Source of the DNA: Brachybacterium sp036311905
Lineage (GTDB): Bacteria > Actinomycetota > Actinomycetes > Actinomycetales > Dermabacteraceae
Direction of reading: 5' to 3'
NCBI RefSeq assembly: GCF_036311905.1
Contig: NZ_JAZDCH010000012.1
Coordinates: forward strand, 1-64,000
Length of the DNA stretch: 64,000 bases
Of this stretch, positions 59,883-64,000 are shown piece after piece. The position numbers and the translations under genes were made by a program. Position 1 is the first letter of the stretch. Each line of letters opens with the position of its first letter. The notes beneath the pieces are model-generated. The model was given only the letters and a program-made list of their open reading frames with translations. It did no database searches and had not been told where the DNA came from.

Positions 59883-60788
59883 GTGAAGATCCCCGACAAC
59901 CAGTCCCTGCGCGAGTACATCGAGCACCTGCGCGAGGAGGGGTACACGGTCGCCGACGGGCACACCCCGGATCCGGATCTCATCGATCCCCAGGGCAACC
60001 CGGTCTACACCTGGCAGGAGGGCTACCCGTACGACACGCGCATGGACCGCGACGAGTACGAGCGGGAGAAGTACCACCTGCAGGTCGAGCTGCTGAAGTA
60101 CCAGTACTGGCTCGAGGACAACGATCAGAAGGCGATCATCATCTTCGAGGGGCGGGACGCGGCCGGCAAGGGCGGCACCATCAAGCGCTTCACCGAGCAC
60201 CTGAACCCGCGCACCGCCCGCACCGTCGCGCTCAACAAGCCCAGCGACCGCGAGCGCGGCCAGTGGTACTTCCAGCGCTACATCCAGTACCTGCCGACCG
60301 CGGGCGAGATGGTGCTCTTCGACCGCTCCTGGTACAACCGGGCCGGGGTCGAGCGGGTCATGGGCTTCGCGACGCCCGAACAGTACGAGACCTTCATGAA
60401 CCAGGTCCCGCACTTCGAGCGGATGCTCGTCGACTCCGGCATCCACGTCACGAAGTTCTGGTTCTCCGTCTCCCAGAAGGAGCAGCGGACCCGCTTCGCG
60501 ATCCGTCAGCTGGACCCGGTGCGCCGCTGGAAGCTCTCCCCGATGGACCTCGAGTCCCTCGACCGCTGGGAGGCGTACACGCAGGCCAAGGAGGAGATGT
60601 TCCGTCGCACGGACAAGCGCTACGCCCCGTGGACGATCATCCGCTCCAACGACAAGAAGCGCGCCCGCCTGAACGCCATGCGCTACTTCCTCTCGCAGTT
60701 CGAGTACGACGGCAAGGACCACGAGGTCGTCGGCCAGCCCGATCCGAAGCTCGTCATGCGCGGCAAGCAGGAGGCGGCCGACGAGTGA
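59883..60788 (+). CDS. ppk2: Polyphosphate kinase 2
   Basis: 301 residues. Walker A GRDAAGKGGTIKRF, lid region NKPSDRERGQWYFQRY and Walker B VLFDRSWYNRAGVE, all PPK2 signatures. It transfers phosphate between polyphosphate and nucleotides; the single domain suggests class I, probably NDP to NTP. GTG 59883 has AGGAGA upstream. TACGCT at 59841-59846 may be the -10 box. Confidence 0.94.
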   Translation: MKIPDNQSLREYIEHLREEGYTVADGHTPDPDLIDPQGNPVYTWQEGYPYDTRMDRDEYEREKYHLQVELLKYQYWLEDNDQKAIIIFEGRDAAGKGGTIKRFTEHLNPRTARTVALNKPSDRERGQWYFQRYIQYLPTAGEMVLFDRSWYNRAGVERVMGFATPEQYETFMNQVPHFERMLVDSGIHVTKFWFSVSQKEQRTRFAIRQLDPVRRWKLSPMDLESLDRWEAYTQAKEEMFRRTDKRYAPWTIIRSNDKKRARLNAMRYFLSQFEYDGKDHEVVGQPDPKLVMRGKQEAADE

Positions 60789-60819
60789 GGCCCTCCGCGC
60801 GTCGAGCCGCGCGCTGAAC

Positions 60820-60860
60820 CGCCGACGGGCGGCACCCCCAGTGGGTGCCGCCCGTCGGCG
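60820..60860. terminator. Bidirectional terminator, perfect 18-bp stem
   Basis: 60820-60837 and 60843-60860 are exact inverted complements (CGCCGACGGGCGGCACCC) with a 5-nt loop. It separates convergent ppk2 and aspA. No T-run. Confidence 0.8.
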
Positions 60861-60875
60861 TCTCCGGGGCGCGGC

Positions 60876-62444
60876 TCAGACGGTGCCGTGCTCCGCGTCG
60901 TGGGCAGACTCAGCGTCTTCAGCGTCCTGAGCGTTCTGCGCGGCCCCGGCGGTCCCGGCGCCCGACCCGGGCGGCGGGGCGACCTCGCCGGAGTCGAGCT
61001 CCTCGGCGAGGAGCGCGGGGATGGTGCCGGTCGCGGTGGGGCGCACGGGAGCGGTCATCGAGGCGGGGGAGAGCAGGCCCTCGAGGCGGCGCTCGTCCAG
61101 CAGACCCCGCTCGATGACCAGCTCCCGCACGGGGCGCCCGGTGCGCAGCGCGGTGGAGGCGATGTCGGTCGCCGCGGCATAGCCGATCACCGGCACGAGC
61201 GCGGTGACCACCCCGATCGAGCGGTGCAGGTAGTCCTCCAGGACGTCCTCGTTCACGGTGATCCCGGCGATGCAGCGATCGGCGAGGGTGTTCATCGCGC
61301 GGGTCATGATCCGGGTCGACTCGAGGATGTTGTAGCAGATCACGGGCTCGAAGGCGTTGAGCTGCAACTGCCCGCCCTCGGCCGCGAAGGTGACGGTGAG
61401 GTCGTTGCCGATCACCTCGAAGGCGACCTGGTTGACGACCTCGGGGATCACCGGGTTCACCTTCCCCGGCATGATCGAGGAGCCCGGCTGGACCGCGGGC
61501 AGGGTGATCTCCGCGAGGCCGGCTCGCGGGCCCGAGGAGAGCAGCCGCAGGTCGTTGCAGATCTTCGAGATCTTCACCGCGATGCGCTTGAGCACCCCGG
61601 AGAAGGTCACGAAGGCCCCGGTGTCGCTCGTGGCCTCCACCAGGTCGGCGGCGACCACGAAGGGCTGGCCCGTGATCTCCGAGAGTTCTTTCGCGGCGAG
61701 CTGCGCATAGCGGGGGTCGGTGGTGATGCCGGTGCCGATCGCGGTCGCGCCCAGGTTGATCTCCCGGAACAGCCGCGCCGTGCGGGTCAGCCGCTCGACG
61801 TCCTCGCTGATGGTGGTGGCCCAGGCGTTGAACTCCTGGCCGACCGTCATCGGGACCGCATCCTGCATCTGGGTGCGGCCCATCTTGAGCACCTGCGAGA
61901 ACTCCTCGCCCTTCGCGCGCAGGGTCCCGATGAGATGGTCCATCGCGTCGGCCAGCGCGGGGAAGGACAGCATCATCGCGAGGCGCACCGCGGTCGGGTA
62001 CACGTCGTTGGTGGACTGGGCCAGGTTCACGTGGTTGTTGGGGTGCAGGTGGGCGTAGTCGCCCTTCTCCCGCCCCAGGATCTCGAGCGCGCGGTTGGCG
62101 ATCACCTCGTTGGCGTTCATGTTCGTCGAGGTCCCGGCCCCGCCCTGGATCATGTCGACCACGAAGTGCTCGTGCAGCGCGCCGTCCGCGATCTCGGCGC
62201 AGGCCTGCTCGATCGCGGCGGCGCGCTCGCCGTCGAGGGCGCCGAGGGCGTGGTTCGCGCGCGCGGCGGCGCGCTTGACCTGGGCGAGGGCCTCGATGAG
62301 CCGGGGGAAGTGCGCCAGCGGCACCCCGGTGATGTGGAAGTTCTCCTGGGCGCGCAGGGTCTGCACCCCGTAGTACGCGTCGGCGGGCACTTCGCGATCG
62401 CCGAGCAGGTCGTGCTCGAGGCGGGTCGCTCCGGGGGTGGTCAT
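60876..62444 (-). CDS. aspA: Aspartate ammonia-lyase
   Basis: 522 residues of the fumarase/aspartase family. The signature loop GSSIMPGKVNP holds the catalytic Ser; QGGAGTSTNMNANEV and NDVYPTAVRLAM are also typical. It converts aspartate to fumarate and ammonia. ATG 62444 has GGAGGAG upstream. About 45 Pro/Ala/Asp-rich residues at the C-terminus exceed the family's usual length. Confidence 0.93.
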   Translation of the reverse strand: MTTPGATRLEHDLLGDREVPADAYYGVQTLRAQENFHITGVPLAHFPRLIEALAQVKRAAARANHALGALDGERAAAIEQACAEIADGALHEHFVVDMIQGGAGTSTNMNANEVIANRALEILGREKGDYAHLHPNNHVNLAQSTNDVYPTAVRLAMMLSFPALADAMDHLIGTLRAKGEEFSQVLKMGRTQMQDAVPMTVGQEFNAWATTISEDVERLTRTARLFREINLGATAIGTGITTDPRYAQLAAKELSEITGQPFVVAADLVEATSDTGAFVTFSGVLKRIAVKISKICNDLRLLSSGPRAGLAEITLPAVQPGSSIMPGKVNPVIPEVVNQVAFEVIGNDLTVTFAAEGGQLQLNAFEPVICYNILESTRIMTRAMNTLADRCIAGITVNEDVLEDYLHRSIGVVTALVPVIGYAAATDIASTALRTGRPVRELVIERGLLDERRLEGLLSPASMTAPVRPTATGTIPALLAEELDSGEVAPPPGSGAGTAGAAQNAQDAEDAESAHDAEHGTV

Positions 62445-62526
62445 GGGGCTCCTCCAGATCGGGGCGGGGGCCGACGGCGCTGCCGGCCGCGGCCAGCGTA
62501 GCCGCCCCTGCCCGTAGCATGGGCCC

Positions 62527-62817
62527 GTGCCGACTGATCGCTCCCCGTTCACCCTGCGCGCTGCGTTCCGGCGCCAGACGGTCCTCGCGATCGCGTTGCC
62601 CGCCCTCGCGGTGATCGTCGCGGTCGGCGCGCTGTGGTCCGTGCCGATCGCCGGGGCGATGCTGTCCGCCCTGCTGGTGGGTCTCGCGGCCGCGCGGGCG
62701 CTGCTGCCGGTGCGGGCCGTGGGGGCGCTCGCGGTGCGGCACCGGGCGGTGGACGTGGGCGTGCTGCTGCTGCTCGCCGTGGGCGTGGGCGTGCTCTCGC
62801 TGTCCCCGAACCTCTGA
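62527..62817 (+). CDS. DUF3017-like small membrane protein
   Basis: 96 residues with three hydrophobic segments (AIALPALAVIVAVGALW, AMLSALLVGLAAARALLP, VDVGVLLLLAVGVGVLSL) and the VRHRAVDV motif region seen in the actinobacterial DUF3017 family near purH. Function unknown. Leaderless GTG start behind TAGCAT (62515-62520, 6 nt). Confidence 0.75.
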   Translation: MPTDRSPFTLRAAFRRQTVLAIALPALAVIVAVGALWSVPIAGAMLSALLVGLAAARALLPVRAVGALAVRHRAVDVGVLLLLAVGVGVLSLSPNL

Positions 62818-62845
62818 GCCCTCGCGGGTGTGGCACGATCGATCC

Positions 62846-64000
62846 GTGCCCACCTCCTCCACCCGGCTCCATGCCGTGTTCGACCTCGCCATGCGGATCG
62901 GGGAGGGGCTGCTGACCAACGGTGCGGCCGCCTCCGAGGTGACCGCGACCGTCCTGCGGATCACCAGCTCCTCCGGTCTGCGCAACGTCTCCGTCCAGGT
63001 CACCTTCGACGAGATCACCATCTCGTACCTGACCGACGAGACCTCGACACCCTTCACCCGGGTGCGCTCGGCGAGCGCGCGCGTGCAGGACTTCGCGCGC
63101 CTGGCCGCCTTCGAGGACGTCACCCACGGGTACATCACCGGCGCGATCGGCCTCGAGGAGGCGCGACGGCAGGTCGAGGCGATCCCGCAGTCGCCGCCCG
63201 CCTACCGGTTGCCGCTCGTGGTCGCCGGCTTCGCGATGATGGGCGGTGCGGCCGCGCTCAGCTTCGGCGCCGGCACCCTGGTGGTGATCACCGCGACCCT
63301 CGCCGCCGGCCTGCTGATCGCGGCGATGGAGGTCCTCGCCCGCCGGCACATCCCGCTGTTCTACGCGCAGGCCCTCGGCGGCTTCGTCGCGGTCTTCGCG
63401 GCGGTGCTGGTGAGCCTCGTGAACCCGAGCGTGAACTCCTCGATCGTGGTGGTCTCGTGCATCATCGTGCAGCTCGCGGGGCTCACCTCGATCGGTGCCG
63501 TGCAGGACGCCGTCACCGGCTGGTACGTGACCGCGGCGGGCCGGATCCTCGAGACGCTGATGCTCACCGTCGGCATCGTCGCCGGGGTCCGGGCCGGGAT
63601 GCTCCTCGCCGATCTGATCGGGGCGGACATCTCGGTGAGCGCCTCGATGCCGCTGTCGCTCACCACCGTGCTGGTGGTGATCGTCTCCGGGGTCGGGATG
63701 GGCCTGGGGTACGGCGTCGGCACCCAGGTTCCGTGGCGGGTGCTGCCCTGGATCTCGGTCGTCGCGGCGGTCTCCGGGCTCGTCGCCCACCTGCTCACCT
63801 CCCTCGCGCTCGAGCGCGTGTACGTGGTCGCGATCGTCGCCTTCGGGGCGGGCGCCCTCGCCGCCGTGCTCGGCGACCGGCTGCGCGCCCCCGCGCTCCT
63901 GTTCGTGATGGGCGGGATCATCCCGCTGGTGCCCGGCAGCCTCATCTACCGCGGATTGCTCGCCCTCGGGGACGACGTCATGGGCGGCATCGGCGAGCTC
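62846..64000 (+). CDS. Threonine/serine exporter family protein (ThrE-like), partial
   Basis: 385 codons are open to the window end, so the C-terminus is missing. The N-terminal cytoplasmic domain begins FDLAMRIGEGLLTNGAAASEV and includes QVTFDEITISYL, typical of ThrE/YjjP proteins (DUF1212). About nine membrane helices follow, with AGLTSIGAVQDAVTGWYV and FVMGGIIPLVPGSLIYRG. The family exports small amino acids by proton antiport. GTG 62846 has a weak leaderless box CACGAT 6 nt upstream. Confidence 0.9.
   Translation, partial: MPTSSTRLHAVFDLAMRIGEGLLTNGAAASEVTATVLRITSSSGLRNVSVQVTFDEITISYLTDETSTPFTRVRSASARVQDFARLAAFEDVTHGYITGAIGLEEARRQVEAIPQSPPAYRLPLVVAGFAMMGGAAALSFGAGTLVVITATLAAGLLIAAMEVLARRHIPLFYAQALGGFVAVFAAVLVSLVNPSVNSSIVVVSCIIVQLAGLTSIGAVQDAVTGWYVTAAGRILETLMLTVGIVAGVRAGMLLADLIGADISVSASMPLSLTTVLVVIVSGVGMGLGYGVGTQVPWRVLPWISVVAAVSGLVAHLLTSLALERVYVVAIVAFGAGALAAVLGDRLRAPALLFVMGGIIPLVPGSLIYRGLLALGDDVMGGIGEL

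Overview
The window is very GC-rich DNA with dense coding, GTG/TTG starts, many 4-base start/stop overlaps, and a TAnnnT -10 box repeatedly placed 6-8 nt before the start codon (leaderless transcripts). Together with System II cytochrome c maturation, a full menaquinone set, DUF4229, DUF3017, PerM-like, bS22 and PLDc_N-type small genes, this points to a high-GC Actinomycetota member. Gene content feels closest to Dermabacteraceae/Brachybacterium-like Micrococcales, but that placement is inference.

Layout. 0.2-6.0 kb: a sugar ABC importer (two permeases, Tat-type binding lipoprotein, no ATPase) divergent from a ROK regulator and a Gfo/Idh/MocA dehydrogenase. 6.2-7.5 kb: a lipoprotein and a small membrane protein. 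7.5-13.3 kb: a compact single-module Pls/PosA-type non-ribosomal peptide synthetase, an M1 metallopeptidase coupled to it, and a phosphopantetheinyl transferase. 13.5-16.2 kb: an S9 peptidase and an SRPBCC-type gene broken by an in-frame TAG. 16.2-19.4 kb: P1B metal ATPase plus HMA chaperone, divergent from a Crp/Fnr-type regulator.

19.44-21.27 kb: a 1.8 kb low-GC island with tRNA-derived direct repeats at its ends. One end is the intact tRNA-Arg(CCU), the other a copy of its 3' end. The island carries one gene, a TIR-domain protein with an acidic linker and an unrecognised helical C-terminal domain. No integrase is visible. This is the best candidate for an undescribed system, probably a minimal mobilizable or remnant defence element.

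21.4-37.9 kb: a MobA-like/nitrilase fusion, CopC-like protein, MT0933-type antitoxin-like protein, DeoR regulator, a 1529-residue protein resembling an Upf1-like helicase and nuclease but with eroded motifs, ProC, TrkA/TrkH potassium uptake, an AcuC-like deacetylase, two tandem dynamin-like GTPases, and ribosomal protein bS22. 37.9-44.2 kb: glutaredoxin-like protein, YceI with a divergent MarR regulator, then an operon of phosphatase, TlpA, CcdA, ResB and CcsB (cytochrome c maturation). 44.2-55.4 kb: menaquinone genes menA, menE, menB, menC, menD and a menF-type isochorismate synthase, interspersed with a TM2 protein and an HtrA-like protease. 55.4-64 kb: PerM-like membrane protein, purN, a ZTP riboswitch leading purH, PPK2, aspA, DUF3017, and the start of a ThrE-type exporter that runs off the window.

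Functionally, the cytochrome c and menaquinone blocks supply the respiratory chain, and purN/purH complete IMP synthesis under ZTP control. The rest is transport, regulation and accessory cargo.
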